A stretch of 64,000 bases of DNA from Luidia sarsii (Eukaryota > Echinodermata > Asteroidea > Paxillosida > Luidiidae). Made by a program: the position numbers and the translations under genes. Numbering within the stretch: position 1 is the first letter of the stretch; every line of letters starts with the position of its first letter. Below are positions 23,401 through 36,281 of this stretch, piece after piece. The stretch covers positions 5,001 through 69,000 of the forward strand of contig OX465107.1 of assembly GCA_949987565.1 (NCBI GenBank), read 5' to 3'. The notes beneath the pieces are model-generated. The model saw only the letters and a list, made by a program, of their open reading frames with translations, was not told where the DNA came from and did not search any database.

Positions 23401-26400
23401 AACGGATGACAGCTTTGTTTGGAGGGTGGCCGTTGCAAGAGTTGACACACCACAGTTTCGTTTGGAGGGTTGCTGTCGCAGGAGTCGAAAGAAGGCAGTT
23501 TCGTTTGGAGGGTTGCCGTCGCAGGAGTTGATGGACAACAGTTTCGTTTAGAGGGTTGCCGTCGCAGGAGTGGACGGACGACAGTTTCGTTTGGAGTGTT
23601 GCCATTACAGGAGTCGATGCACGACAGTTTCGTTTGAAGGGATGACGTTGCAGGAGTCAACAGACGACAGTTTCGTTTGGAGGGTTGCCGTCGCAGGAGT
23701 CGACGGACAACAGTTTCGTTTGGAGGGTTGCCATCACAGGAGTCGACAGAAGACAGTTTCCTTTGGAGGGTTGCCGTTGCAGGAGTCGACGGACGACAGT
23801 TACATTTGGAGGGTTGCCGTCGCAGGAGTCGACGGAAGGCAGTTTCGTTTTGAGGGTTCCCATTGCAGGAGTCGACAGAGGGCAGTTTTGTTTGGAGGGT
23901 GGCCTTCGCAGGAGTTAACAGAAGGCAGTTTCGTTCAGAGGGTTACCGTCGCAGGAGTTGACAGACGACAGTTTCGTTTGGAGGGTTGCCGTGGCAGGAG
24001 TCGATGGACGACAGTTTTGTTTGGAGGGTGGCCGTCGCAGGAGTTAACAGAAGGCAGTTTTGTTTGGAGGGTTGCCGTCGCAGGAGTCGACAGAAAGCAG
24101 TTTCTTTTCGAAAGTTGCCGTTGCAGGAGTCGACTGATGACAGTTTCGTTTAAAGGGTTGCCGTCGCAGGAGTTGATGGACGACAGTTTCGTTTGGAGGG
24201 TTGCCATCACAGGAGTCGACGGAAGTCAGTTTTGTTTAAAGGGTTGCCGTTGCAGGAGTCGACGGACAACAGTTTCGTTTGGAGGGTTGCCTTTCGCAGG
24301 AGTTGACGGACGACAGTTTTGTTTAAAAGGTTGCCGTTGCAGGAGTTAACAGAAGGCAGTGTCGTTTGGAGGGTTGCCGTTGCAGAAGTCGACTGAAAGT
24401 AGTTTCGTTCCAGGGTTGCCGTTGCAGGAGTTGACGGATGACAGTTTTGCTTAGAGGGTTACTGTCGCAGGAGTTGACAGATGACAGTTTCGTTTGGAGG
24501 TTTGCCGTTGCAGAAGTCGACTGAAAGTAGTTTCGTTTCCAGGGTTGCCGTTGCAGGAGTTGACGGATGACAGTTTTGCTTAGAGGGTTACTGTCGCAGG
24601 AGTTGACAGATGACAGTTTCGTTTGGAGGTTTGCCATCGCAGGAGTCGACGGAAGTCAGTTTCATTTCAAGGGTTGCCGTCGCAGGAGTCAACGGATGAC
24701 AGTTTTGTTTGGAGGGTTGCCGTAGCAGGAGTCGACGGACAACAGTTTCGTTTGGAGGGTTGCCGTCGTAGGAGTCGACGGACAACAGTTTCGTTTGGAG
24801 GGTTGCCATCACAGGAGTCGATGGACGACAGTTTCGTTTGGAGGGATGACGTCGCAGGAGTCAACGGACGACAGTTTCGTTTGGAGGGTTGTCATCGCAG
24901 GAGTCGACGGACGACAGTTTTGTTTAAAGGGTTGCCGTTGCAGGAGTCGACAAAAGGCAGTTTTGTTTGGAGGGTGGCCGTCGCAGGAGTTAACAGAAGG
25001 CAGTTTTGTTTGGAGGGTTGCCGTCGCAGGAGTTAACAGAAGGCAGTGTCGTTTGGAGGGTTGCCGTCGCAGGAGTTGACAGAAGGCAGTGTCGTTTGGA
25101 GGGTTGCCGTCGCAGGAGTTGACAGAAGGCAGTTTCGTTTGGACGGTTGCTGTCGCAGGAGTTGACAGAAAGCAGTTTCGTTTGGAGGGTTGCCATCGCA
25201 GGAGTCAACGGATGACAGCTTTGTTTGGAGGGTGGCCGTTGCAAGAGTTGACACACCACAGTTTCGTTTGGAGGGTTGCTGTCGCAGGAGTCGAAAGAAG
25301 GCAGTTTCGTTTGGAGGGTTGCCGTCGCAGGAGTTGATGGACAACAGTTTCGTTTAGAGGGTTGCCGTCGCAGGAGTGGACGGACGACAGTTTCGTTTGG
25401 AGTGTTGCCATTACAGGAGTCGATGCACGACAGTTTCGTTTGAAGGGATGACGTTGCAGGAGTCAACAGACGACAGTTTCGTTTGGAGGGTTGCCGTCGC
25501 AGGAGTCGACGGACAACAGTTTCGTTTGGAGGGTTGCCATCACAGGAGTCGACAGAAGACAGTTTCCTTTGGAGGGTTGCCGTTGCAGGAGTCGACGGAC
25601 GACAGTTACATTTGGAGGGTTGCCGTCGCAGGAGTCGACGGAAGGCAGTTTCGTTTTGAGGGTTCCCATTGCAGGAGTCGACAGAGGGCAGTTTTGTTTG
25701 GAGGGTGGCCTTCGCAGGAGTTAACAGAAGGCAGTTTCGTTCAGAGGGTTACCGTCGCAGGAGTTGACAGACGACAGTTTCGTTTGGAGGGTTGCCGTGG
25801 CAGGAGTCGAAGGACAACAGTTTTGTTTGGAGGGTTGCCGTCACAGGAGTCGACGGCCGACAGTTTTGTTTGTAGGGGTGCCGTCGCAGGAGTCGACTGA
25901 CGACAGTTTCGTTTTGAGGGTTCCATCGCAGGAGTCGACGGACGACAGTTTCGTTTGGAGGGCTGCCGTCACAGGAGTCGACGGATGACAGTTTTGTTTG
26001 GAGGGTTGCCATAGCAGGAGTCGACGGACAACAGTTTCATTTGGAGGGTTGTCGTCGCAGGAGTCGACGGACGACAGTTTTGTTTAAAGGGTTGTCGTTG
26101 CAGGAGTCGACAGCAGGCAGTTTTGTTTGGAGGGTGGCAGTCGCAGGAGTTAACAGAAGGCAGTTTTGTTTGGAGGGTTGCCGTCGCAGGAGTCGACGGA
26201 AAGCAGTTTCTTTTCGAAAGTTGCCGTTGCAGGAGTCGACTGATGACAGTTTCGTTTAAAGGGTTGCCGTCGCAGGAGTTGATGGACGACAGTTTCGTTT
26301 GGAGGGTTGCCATCACAGGAGTCGACGGAAGTCAGTTTTGTTTAAAGGGTTGCCGTTGCAGGAGTCGACGGACAACAGTTTCGTTTGAAGGGTTGCCTTT

Positions 26401-26440
26401 CGCAGGAGTTGACGGACGACAGTTTTGTTTAAAGGGTTGC
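19400..26440. repeat. Higher-order duplication, 3,525-bp period
   Basis: About 19.4-22.9 kb is repeated at about 22.9-26.4 kb with a spacing of 3,525 bp (82 units minus 1 bp). Marker units at about 20332 and 22138 recur at about 23857 and 25663. This block overlaps the second copy of the 2,796-bp duplication, so the two events are nested. Confidence 0.85.
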
Positions 26441-27689
26441 CGTTGCAGGAGTTAACAGAAGGCAGTGTCGTTTGGAGGGTTGCCGTTGCAGAAGTCGACT
26501 GAAAGTAGTTTCGTTTCCAGGGTTGCCGTTGCAGGAGTTGACGGATGACAGTTTTGCTTAGAGGGTTACTGTCGCAGGAGTTAACAGAAGGCAGTGTCGT
26601 TTGGAGGGTTGCCGTCGCAGGAGTTGACAGAAGGCAGTGTCGTTTGGAGGGTTGCCGTCGCAGGAGTTGACAGAAGGCAGTTTCGTTTGGAGGGTTGCCG
26701 TCGCAGGAGTTGACAGAAAGCAGTTTCGTTTGGAGGGTTGCAAGAGTTGACACACCACAGTTTCGTTTGGAGGGTTGCTGTCGCAGGAGTCGACGGATGA
26801 CAGCTTTGTTTGGAGGGTGGCCGTTGCAAGAGTTGACACACCACAGTGTCGTTTGGAGGGTTGCCGTCGCAGGAGTTGACAGAAAGCAATTTCGTTTGGA
26901 GGGTTGCCATCGCAGGAGTTAACAGAAGGCAGTTTTGTTTGGAGGGTTGCCATCACAGGAGTCAACGGAAGTCAGTTTTGTTTGGAGGGTTGCCGTCGCA
27001 GGAGTCGATGGATGGCAGTTTCATTTGGAGGGTTGCCGTAGCAGGAGTCGGCGGACAACAGTTTCGTTTGGAGGGTTGCCATCACAGGAGTCGACGGAAG
27101 ACAGTTTCCTTTCAAGGGTTGCCGTCGCAGGAGTCGACGGACGACAGTTTCGTTTGGACGGTTGCCATCACAGGAGTCGACGGATGACAGTTTCGTTTAA
27201 AGGGTTGCCGTTGCAGGAGTCGACGGACAACAGTTTCGTTTGGAGGGTTGCCATCGCAGGAGTTGACGGACGACAGTTTTGTTTAAAGGGAAGGCAGTGT
27301 CGTTTGGAAGGTTGCTATCGCAGAAGTCGACTCAAAGCAGTTTCGTTTCCAGGGTTGCAGTTGCAGGAGTTGACGGACGACAGTTTCCTTTAGAGGGTTA
27401 CTGTCGCAGGAGTTGACAGACGACAGTTTCGTTTGGAGGTTTGCCATCGCAGGAGTCTACGGAAGTCAGTTTCATTTCGAGGGTTGCCGTCGCAGGAGTC
27501 AACGGACAACAGTTTCGTTTGTAGGGTTGCCGTCGCAGGAGTCGACGGACAACAGTTTCGTTTGGAGTGTTGCCATTACAGGAGTCGACGGACAACAGTT
27601 TCGTTTGGAGTGTTGCCATTACAGGAGTCGATGGACGACAGTTTCGTTTGACGGGATGACGTTGCAGGAGTCAACGGACGACAGTTTCG

Positions 27690-29590
27690 TTTGGAGGGTT
27701 GCCGTCGCAGGAGTCGACAGAGGGCAGTTCCAGTTGGAGGGTTGCCGTCGCAGGAGTCGACGGACAACAGTTTCGTTTGGAGGGTTGCCATCACAGGAGT
27801 CGACAGAAGACAGTTTCCTTTGGAGGGTTGCCGTTGCAGGAGTCAACAGACGACAGTTTCGTTTGGAGGGTTGCCGTCGCAGGAGTCGACGGACAACAGT
27901 TTCGTTTGGAGGGTTGCCATCACAGGAGTCGACAGAAGACAGTTCCCTTTGGAGGGTTGCCGTTGCAGGAGTCGACGGACGACAGTTACATTTGGAGGGT
28001 TGCCGTCGCAGGAGTCGACGGAAGGCAGTTTCGTTTTGAGGGTTCCCATTGCAGGAGTCGACAGAGGGCAGTTTTGTTTGGAGGGTGGCCTTCGCAGGAG
28101 TTAACAGAAGGCAGTTTCGTTCAGAGGGTTACCGTCGCAGGAGTTGACAGACGACAGTTTCGTTTGGAGGGTTGCCGTGGCAGGAGTCGATGGACGACAG
28201 TTTTGTTTGGAGGGTTGCTGTCGCAGGAGTCGACGGCCGACAGTTTTGTTTGTAGGGGTGCCGTCGCAGGAGTCGACTGACGACAGTTTCGTTTTGAGGG
28301 TTCCATCGCAGGAGTCGACGGACGACAGTTTCGTTTGGAGGGCTGCCGTCACAGGAGTCGACGGATGACAGTTTCGTTTGGAGGTTTGCCATCGCAGGAG
28401 TCTATGGAAGTCAGTTTCATTTCGAGGGTTGCCGTCGCAGGAGTCAATGGATGACAGTTTTGTTTTGAGGGTTGCCGTAGCAGGAGTCGACGGACAACAG
28501 TTTCGTTTGCAGGGTTGCCGTCGCAGGAGTCGACGGACAACAGTTTCGTTTGGAGTGTTGCCATTACAGGAGTCGATGGACGACAGTTTCGTTTGAAGGG
28601 ATGACGTTGCAGGAGTCAACGGACGACAGTTTCGTTTGGAGGGTTGCCGTCGCAGGAGTCGACAGAGGGCAGTTCCAGTTGGAGGGTTGCCGTCACAGGA
28701 GTCGACGGACAACAGTTTCGTTTGGAGGGTTGCCTCCACAGGAGTCGACAGAAGACAGTTTCCTTTGGAGGGTTGCCGTTGCAGGAGTCAACAGACGACA
28801 GTTTCGTTTGGAGGGTTGCCGTCGCAGGAGTCGACGGACAACAGTTTCGTTTGGAGGGTTGCCATCACAGGAGTCGACAGAAGACAGTTTCCTTTGGAGG
28901 GTTGCCGTTGCAGGAGTCGACGGACGACAGTTACATTTGGAGGGTTGCCGTCGCAGGAGTCGACGGAAGGCAGTTTCGTTTTGAGGGTTCCCATTGCAGG
29001 AGTCGACAGAGGGCAGTTTTGTTTGGAGGGTGGCCTTCGCAGGAGTTAACAGAAGGCAGTTTCGTTCAGAGGGTTACCGTCGCAGGAGTTGACAGACGAC
29101 AGTTTCGTTTGGAGGGTTGCCGTGGCAGGAGTCGATGGACGACAGTTTTGTTTGGAGGGTTGCCGTCGCAGGAGTCGACGGCCGACAGTTTTGTTTGTAG
29201 GGGTGCCGTCGCAGGAGTCGACTGACGACAGTTTCGTTTTGAGGGTTCCATCGCAGGAGTCGACGGACGACAGTTTCGTTTGGAGGGCTGCCGTCACAGG
29301 AGTCGACGGATGACAGTTTCGTTTGGAGGTTTGCCATCGCAGGAGTCTATGGAAGTCAGTTTCATTTCGAGGGTTGCCGTCGCAGGAGTCAATGGATGAC
29401 AGTTTTGTTTTGAGGGTTGCCGTAGCAGGAGTCGACGGACAACAGTTTCGTTTGCAGGGTTGCCGTCGCAGGAGTCGACGGACAACAGTTTCGTTTGGAG
29501 TGTTGCCATTACAGGAGTCGATGGACGACAGTTTCGTTTGAAGGGATGACGTTGCAGGAGTCAACGGACGACAGTTTCGTTTGGAGGGTT
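27690..29590. repeat. Higher-order duplication, 945-bp period
   Basis: Two nearly identical 945-bp blocks (22 units minus 1 bp) start at about 27.7 and 28.6 kb; the tcccattgcaggagtcgac marker is at about 28040 and 28985. The flanking segments at about 26.9-27.8 kb and 29.8-30.8 kb also match each other at a spacing of 2,986 bp, including a broken unit (tttaaagggaaggcagtgtcg at about 27285 and 30271) where the 43-bp register is interrupted. Confidence 0.8.
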
Positions 29591-32089
29591 GCCGTCGCAG
29601 GAGTCGACAGAGGGCAGTTCCAGTTGGAGGGTTGCCGTCACAGGAGTCGACGGACAACAGTTTCGTTTGGAGGGTTGCCTCCACAGGAGTCGACAGAAGA
29701 CAGTTTCCTTTGGAGGGTTGCCGTTGCAGGAGTCGACAGACGACAGTTTCGTTTGGACGGTTGCCGTCACAGGAGTCGACGGATGACAGTTTTGTTTAAA
29801 GGGTTGCCGTTGCAGGAGTCAATGGACAACAGTGTCGTTTGGAGGGTTGCCGTCGCAGGAGTTGACAGAAAGCAGTTTCGTTTGGAGGGTTGCCATCGCA
29901 GGAGTTAACAGAAGGCAGTTTTGTTTGGAGGGTTGCCATCACAGGAGTCAACGGAAGTCAGTTTTGTTTGGAGGGTTGCCGTCGCAGGAGTCGATGGATG
30001 GCAGTTTCATTTGGAGGGTTGCCGTAGCAGGAGTCGGCGGACAACAGTTTCGTTTGGAGGGTTGCCATCACAGGAGTCAACGGAAGTCAGTTTCATTTGG
30101 AGGGTTGCCGTCGCAGGAGTCAACGGACGACAGTTTCGTTTGGACGGTTGCCATCACAGGAGTCGACGGATGACAGTTTCGTTTAAAGGGTTGCCGTTGC
30201 AGGAGTCGACGGACAACAGTTTCGTTTGGAGGGTTGCCATCGCAGGAGTTGACGGACGACAGTTTTGTTTAAAGGGAAGGCAGTGTCGTTTGGAAGGTTG
30301 CTATCGCAGAAGTCGACTCAAAGCAGTTTCGTTTCCAGGGTTGCAGTTGCAGGAGTTGACGGACGACAGTTTCCTTTAGAGGGTTACTGTCGCAGGAGTT
30401 GACAGACGACAGTTTCGTTTGGAGGTTTGCCATCGCAGGAGTCTACGGAAGTCAGTTTCATTTCGAGGGTTGCCGTCGCAGGAGTCAACGGACAACAGTT
30501 TCGTTTGTAGGGTTGCCGTCGCAGGAGTCGACGGACAACAGTTTCGTTTGGAGTGTTGCCATTACAGGAGTCGACGGACAACAGTTTCGTTTGGAGTGTT
30601 GCCATTACAGGAGTCGATGGACGACAGTTTCGTTTGACGGGATGACGTTGCAGGAGTCAACGGACGACAGTTTCGTTTGGAGGGTTGCCGTCGCAGGAGT
30701 CGACAGAGGGCAGTTCCAGTTGGAGGGTTGCCGTCGCAGGAGTCGACGGACAACAGTTTCGTTTGGAGGGTTGCCATCACAGGAGTCGACAGAAGACAGT
30801 TTCCTTTGGAGGGTTGCCGTTGCAGGAGTCGACGGACGACAGTTACATTTGGAGGGTTGCCGTCGCAGGAGTCGACGGAAGGCAGTTTCGTTTTGAGGGT
30901 TCCCATTGCAGGAGTCGACAGAGGGCAGTTTTGTTTGGAGGGTGGCCTTCGCAGGAGTTAACAGAAGGCAGTTTCGTTCCAAGGGTTACCGTCGCAGGAG
31001 TTGACAGACGACAGTTTCGTTTGGAGGGTTGCCATGGCAGGAGTCGATGGACGACAGTTTCGTTTGGAGGGTTGCCATCGCAGGAGTCGACGGGCGACAG
31101 TTTTGTTTGTAGGGGTGCCGTCGCAGGAGTCGACTGACGACAGTTTTGTTTTGAGGGTTCCATCGCAGGAGTCGACGGACGACAGTTTCGTTTGGAGGGC
31201 TGCCGTCACAGGAGTCGACGGATGACAGTTTTGTTTGGAGGGTTGCCATAGCAGGAGTCGACGGACAACAGTTTCATTTGGAGGGTTGTCGTCGCAGGAG
31301 TCGACGGACGACAGTTTTGTTTAAAGGGTTGTCGTTGCAGGAGTCGACAGCAGGCAGTTTTGTTTGGAGGGTGGCCGTCGCAGGAGTTAACAGAAGGCAG
31401 TTTTGTTTGGAGGGTTGCCGTGGCAGGAGTCGACAGAAGGCAGTTTTGTTTGGAGGGTGGCCGTCGCAGGAGTTAACAGAAGGAAGTTTTGTTTGGAGGG
31501 TTGCCGTCGCAGGAGTCGACAGAAAGCAGTTTCTTTTCGAAAGTTACCGTTGCAGGAGTCGACTGATGACAGTTTCGTTTAAAGGGTTGCCGTCGCAGGA
31601 GTTGATGGACGACAGTTTCGTTTGGAGGGTTACCATCACAGGAGCCGACGGAAGTCAGTTTTGTTTAAAGGGTTGCCGTTGCAGGAGTCGACGGACAACA
31701 GTTTCGTTTGGAGGGTTGCCTTTCGCAGGAGTTGACGGACGACAGTTTTGTTTAAAGGGTTGCCGTTGCAGGAGTTAACAGAAGGCAGTGTCGTTTGGAG
31801 GGTTGCCGTTGCAGAAGTCGACTGAAAGTAGTTTCGTTTCCAGGGTTGCCGTTGCAGGAGTTGACGGATGACAGTTTTGCTTAGAGGGTTACTGTCGCAG
31901 GAGTTGACAGATGACAGTTTCGTTTGGAGGTTTGCCATCGTAGGAGTCGACGGAAGTCAGTTTCATTTCAAGGGTTGCCGTCGCAGGAGTCAACGGATGA
32001 CAGTTTTGTTTGGAGGGTTGCCGTAGCAGGAGTCGACGGACAACAGTTTCGTTTGGAGGGTTGCCGTCGTAGGAGTCGACGGACAACAG

Positions 32090-34740
32090 TTTCGTTTGGA
32101 GGGTTGCCATCACAGGAGTCGATGGACGACAGTTTCGTTTGGAGGGATGACGTCGCAGGAGTCAACGGACGACAGTTTCGTTTGGAGGGTTGTCATCGCA
32201 GGAGTCGACGGACGACAGTTTTGTTTAAAGGGTTGCCGTTGCAGGAGTCGACAAAAGGCAGTTTTGTTTGGAGGGTGGCCGTCGCAGGAGTTAAGAGAAG
32301 GCAGTTTTGTTTGGAGGGTTGCCGTCGCAGGAGTTAACAGAAGGCAGTGTCGTTTGGAGGGTTGCCGTCGCAGGAGTTGACAGAAGGCAGTGTCGTTTGG
32401 AGGGTTGCCGTCGCAGGAGTTGACAGAAGGCAGTTTCGTTTGGACGGTTGCCGTCGCAGGAGTTGACAGAAAGCAGTGTCGTTTGGAGGGTTGCCGTCGC
32501 AGGAGTTGATGGACAACAGTTTCGTTTAGAGGGTTGCCGTCGCAGGAGTGGACGGACGACAGTTTCGTTTGGAGTGTTGCCATTACAGGAGTCGATGGAC
32601 GACAGTTTCGTTTGAAGGGATGACGTTGCAGGAGTCAACGGACGACAGTTTCGTTTGGAGGGTTGCCGTCGCAGGAGTCGACAGAGGGCAGTGTCGTTTG
32701 GAGGGTTGCCGTCGCAGGAGTTGACAGAAGGCAGTGTCGTTTGGAGGGTTGCCGTCGCAGGAGTTGACAGAAGGCAGTTTTGTTTGGAGGGTTGCCGTCG
32801 CAGGAGTTGATGGACAACAGTTTCGTTTAGAGGGTTGCCGTCGCAGGAGTGGACGGACGACAGTTTCGTTTTGAGTGTTGCCATTACAGGAGTCGATGGA
32901 CGACAGTTTCGTTTGAAGGGATGACGTTGCAGGAGTCAACGGACGACAGTTTCGTTAAGAGGGTTGCCGTCGCAGGAGTCGACAGAGGGCAGTTCCAGTT
33001 GGAGGGTTGCCGTCGCAGGAGTCGACGGACAACAGTTTCGTTTGGAGGGTTGCCATCACAGGAGTCGACAGAAGACAATTTTTTTTGGGAGGGTTGCCGT
33101 TGCAGGAGTCGACGGACGACAGTTACATTTGGAGGGTTGCCGTCGCAGGAGTCGACGGAAGGCAGTTTCGTTTTGAGGGTTCCCATTGCAGGAGTCGACA
33201 GAGGGCAGTTTTGTTTGGAGGGTGGCCTTCGCAGGAGTTAACAGAAGGCAGTTTCGTTCAGAGGGTTACCGTCGCAGGAGTTGACAGACGACAGTTTCGT
33301 TTGGAGGGTTGCCGTGGCAGGAGTCGATGGACGACAGTTTTGTTTGGAGGGTTGCCGTCGCAGGAGTCGACGAGCGACAGTTTTGTTTGTAGGGGTGCTG
33401 TCGCAGGAGTCGACTGACGACAGTTTCGTTTTGAGGGTTCCATCGCAGGAGTCGACGGACGACAGTTTCGTTTGGAGGGCTGCCGTCACAGGAGTCGACG
33501 GATGACAGTTTTGTTTGGAGGGATGACGTCGCAGGAGTCAACGGACAACAGTTTCGTTTGGAGGGTTGTCATCGCAGGAGTCGACGGACGACAGTTTTGT
33601 TTAAAGGGTTGCCGTTGCAGGAATCGACAAAAGGCAGTTTTGTTTGGAGGGTGGCCGTCGCAGGAGTTAACAGAAGGCAGTTTTGTTTGGAGGGTTGCCG
33701 TCGCAGGAGTTAACAGAAGGCAGTGTCGTTTGGAGGGTTGCCGTCGCAGGAGTTGACAGAAGGCAGTGTCGTTTGGAGGGTTGCCGTCGCAGGAGTTGAC
33801 AGAAGGCAGTTTCGTTTGGACGGTTGCCGTCGCAGGAGTTGACAGAAAGCAGTGTCGTTTGGAGGGTTGCCATCGCAGGAGTTGATGGACAACAGTTTCG
33901 TTTAGAGGGTTGCCGTCGCAGGAGTGGACGGACGACAGTTTCGTTTGGAGTGTTGCCATTACAGGAGTCGATGGACGACAGTTTCGTTTGAAGGGATGAC
34001 GTTGCAGGAGTCAACGGACGACAGTTTCGTTTGGAGGGTTGCCGTCGCAGGAGTCGACAGAGGGCAGTATCGTTTGGAGGGTTGCCGTCGCAGGAGTTGA
34101 TGGACAACAGTTTCGTTTAGAGGGTTGCCGTCGCAGGAGTGGACGGACGACAGTTTCGTTTGGAGTGTTGCCATTACAGGAGTCGATGGACGACAGTTTC
34201 GTTTGAAGGGATGACGTTGCAGGAGTCAACGGACGACAGTTTCGTTTGGAGGGTTGCCATCACAGGAGTCGATGGACGACAGTTTCGTTTGGAGGGATGA
34301 CGTCGCAGGAGTCAACGGACGACAGTTTCGTTTGGAGGGTTGTCATCGCAGGAGTCGACGGACGACAGTTTTGTTTAAAGGGTTGCCGTTGCAGGAGTCG
34401 ACAAAAGGCAGTTTTGGTTGGAGGGTGGCCGTCGCAGGAGTTAACAGAAGGCAGTTTTGTTTGGAGGGTTGCCGTCGCAGGAGTTAACAGAAGGCAGTGT
34501 CGTTTGGAGGGTTGCCGTCGCAGGAGTTGACAGAAGGCAGTGTCGTTTGGAGGGTTGCCGTCGCAGGAGTTGACAGAAGGCAGTTTCGTTTGGACGGTTG
34601 CCGTCGCAGGAGTTGACAGAAAGCAGTGTCGTTTGGAGGGTTGCCGTCGCAGGAGTTGATGGACAACAGTTTCGTTTAGAGGGTTGCCGTCGCAGGAGTG
34701 GACGGACGACAGTTTCGTTTGGAGTGTTGCCATTACAGGA
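32090..34740. repeat. Higher-order duplication, 1,376- and 774-bp periods
   Basis: The same variant-unit series occurs three times, starting near 32110, 33486 and 34260. The spacings are 1,376 bp (32 units) and 774 bp (18 units), exact multiples of 43, as expected from unequal exchange in register. Confidence 0.8.
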
Positions 34741-35527
34741 GTCGATGGACGACAGTTTCGTTTGAAGGGATGACGTTGCAGGAGTCGACGGAGGGCAGTT
34801 TCATTTGGAGGGTTGCCGTCGCAGGAGTAGACGGAAGGCAGTTTTGTTTGGAGGGTTGCTGTTGCAGGAGTTGACGGACAACAGTTACGTTTGGAGGGTT
34901 GCCGTCGCAGGAGTCGACGGAAGGCAGTTTCGTTTTGAGGGTTGCCGTTGCAGGAGTCGACGGACAACAGTTTCGTTTGGAGGGTTGCTGTCGCAGGAGT
35001 TAACAGAAGGCAGTTTTGTTTAAAGGGTTGCCGTTGCAGGAGTTAACAGAAGGCAGTGTCGTTTGGAGGGTTGCCATTGCAGAAGTCGACTGAAAGTAGT
35101 TTCGTTTCCAGGGTTGCCGTTGCAGGAGTTGACGGATGACAGTTTTGCTTAGAGGGTTACTGTCGCAGGAGTTGACAGACGACAGTTTCGTTTGGAGATT
35201 TGCCATCGCAGGAGTCGACATAAGTCAGTTTCATTTCGAGGGTTGCCGTCACAGGAGTCAACGAATGACAGTTTTGTTTGGAGGGTTGCCGTAGCAGGAG
35301 TCGACGGACAACAGTTTCGTTTGGAGGGTTGCCGTCGTAGGAGTCGACGGACAACAGTTTCGTTTGGAGGGTTGCCATCACAGGAGTCGACGGAGGGCAG
35401 TTTCATTTGGAGGGTTGCCGTCGCAGGAGCAGACGGAGGGCAGTTTCGTTTGAAGGGTTGCTGTTGCAGGAGTTGACGGACGACAGTTACGTTTGTAGGG
35501 TTGCCGTCGCAGGAGTCGACAGAAGGC

Positions 35528-35810
35528 AGAAAGACAAAAAGCACATGATGAGATTTTACATCGTGTACATGGTGTACAAACATATTGCATTTCGAACAAC
35601 TCGACATGTCCAAAGCTGACATAGGAGACAATTTGTCGGAATTGTAATCAAAAAATTAATCGTAAGTACCGCGGAAATACCACATGTTCGTCTTGACATG
35701 TGTAGAATCCGGCAGATGCTTTTATCGAATTTTTTGATGCGATTTCGGGCACTTTTATTTTGAAGGCCATCTGACCTGTTGAAAATGTCTGAATATTAGA
35801 CGCGGTGGCA
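35528..35810. other. Unique DNA right of the minisatellite, nothing recognised
   Basis: AT-rich sequence with no supported gene, repeat or RNA. It separates the minisatellite edge from the fold-back fragment. Confidence 0.4.
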
Positions 35811-36073
35811 TGTAGTAGTAGTACTACTAGTACAAGTAGTAGTAGTAGTACTAGTAGTACGACATTGACAGATCAACACACAAATCGTTTCAGAGGAGCT
35901 CCTAGAGGCCAAGTAAGTGGGACTAGACCCTAAAGTACAGTCCCCCGACCCTCTAAATTTCAAATTTCGATACAAAACATTGTCGCAAAGTCGGGTCCAA
36001 GCTACTGGGACTAGGCCGGGTGTCGCATGCAAGTTGCAACTAGTAGTACTACTATACTAAGTACTAGTACTAA
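35811..36073. mobile_element. Fold-back element fragment with simple-repeat tails
   Basis: Simple repeats of tagtac/tactag type at 35811-35860 and 36040-36073 flank a core at about 35922-36017 that matches the right arm end of the large fold-back element at 62781-63540 (acagtc/cccccgaycctcyaaatttcaaattycgata and gtcgggtccaag...ctcggactag-like ends). Only the terminal part is present, so this is probably a deleted copy. The same tails on both copies indicate that the simple repeats belong to the element. Confidence 0.6.
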
Positions 36074-36281
36074 TCGGCTTCAAAAATCTAGATAAAGATA
36101 TGAAATATAAGTCAAAAACTTACATGAATGTGCTCCTGGATGGGTACTCAAACAGTAGTGTGGGTTATAGCAACATGAGGGAGTTTATTAAGGAGGTAAA
36201 CATCAAACTGTCGAGGAATTCTACTAACTTCGAGTTCAGCAAAATTGAAAATGGCCGCCAATCTCATCAAAACAAACTTAA

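Larger units (their letters stand above)
13605..35527. repeat. 43-bp minisatellite, about 510 units
   Basis: Consensus unit, + strand: ggagggttgccgtcgcagga followed by gtcgacggacgacagttt and cgttt (43 bp). Most units carry the palindrome GTCGAC or a one-base variant. Units differ at about ten positions; variants such as tttcgttttgagggttccc, acacaccacag, tttaaagggttg and cagttccagttgg mark registers. Left-edge units (13605-14900) mostly have tttggtttggagg and tgtcgtc; internal units have tttcgtttggagg and tgccgtc. 43 is not a multiple of 3, so each frame cycles every 129 bp; unit variants lacking stops give many spurious frames of 60-280 codons on both strands. The array ends at 35527 in unique DNA (aaagacaaaaagcacatg). 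No gene is proposed inside it. Confidence 0.95.

Noticed and set aside
13611..35500. Dozens of 60-280 codon frames across the 43-bp array
   Set aside because: They occur in all frames and on both strands with a 43-residue period that is just the three-frame rotation of a 43-bp unit. There are no splice signals or unique sequence.
13605..35527. CRISPR array
   Set aside because: The units are contiguous with no unique spacers, and the surrounding DNA is eukaryotic with introns.
13605..35527. Origin of the 43-bp unit from exon block A (shared gtcgtc..caggag on the + strand)
   Set aside because: The match is about 14 of 17 bases and low in complexity, not enough to claim descent.
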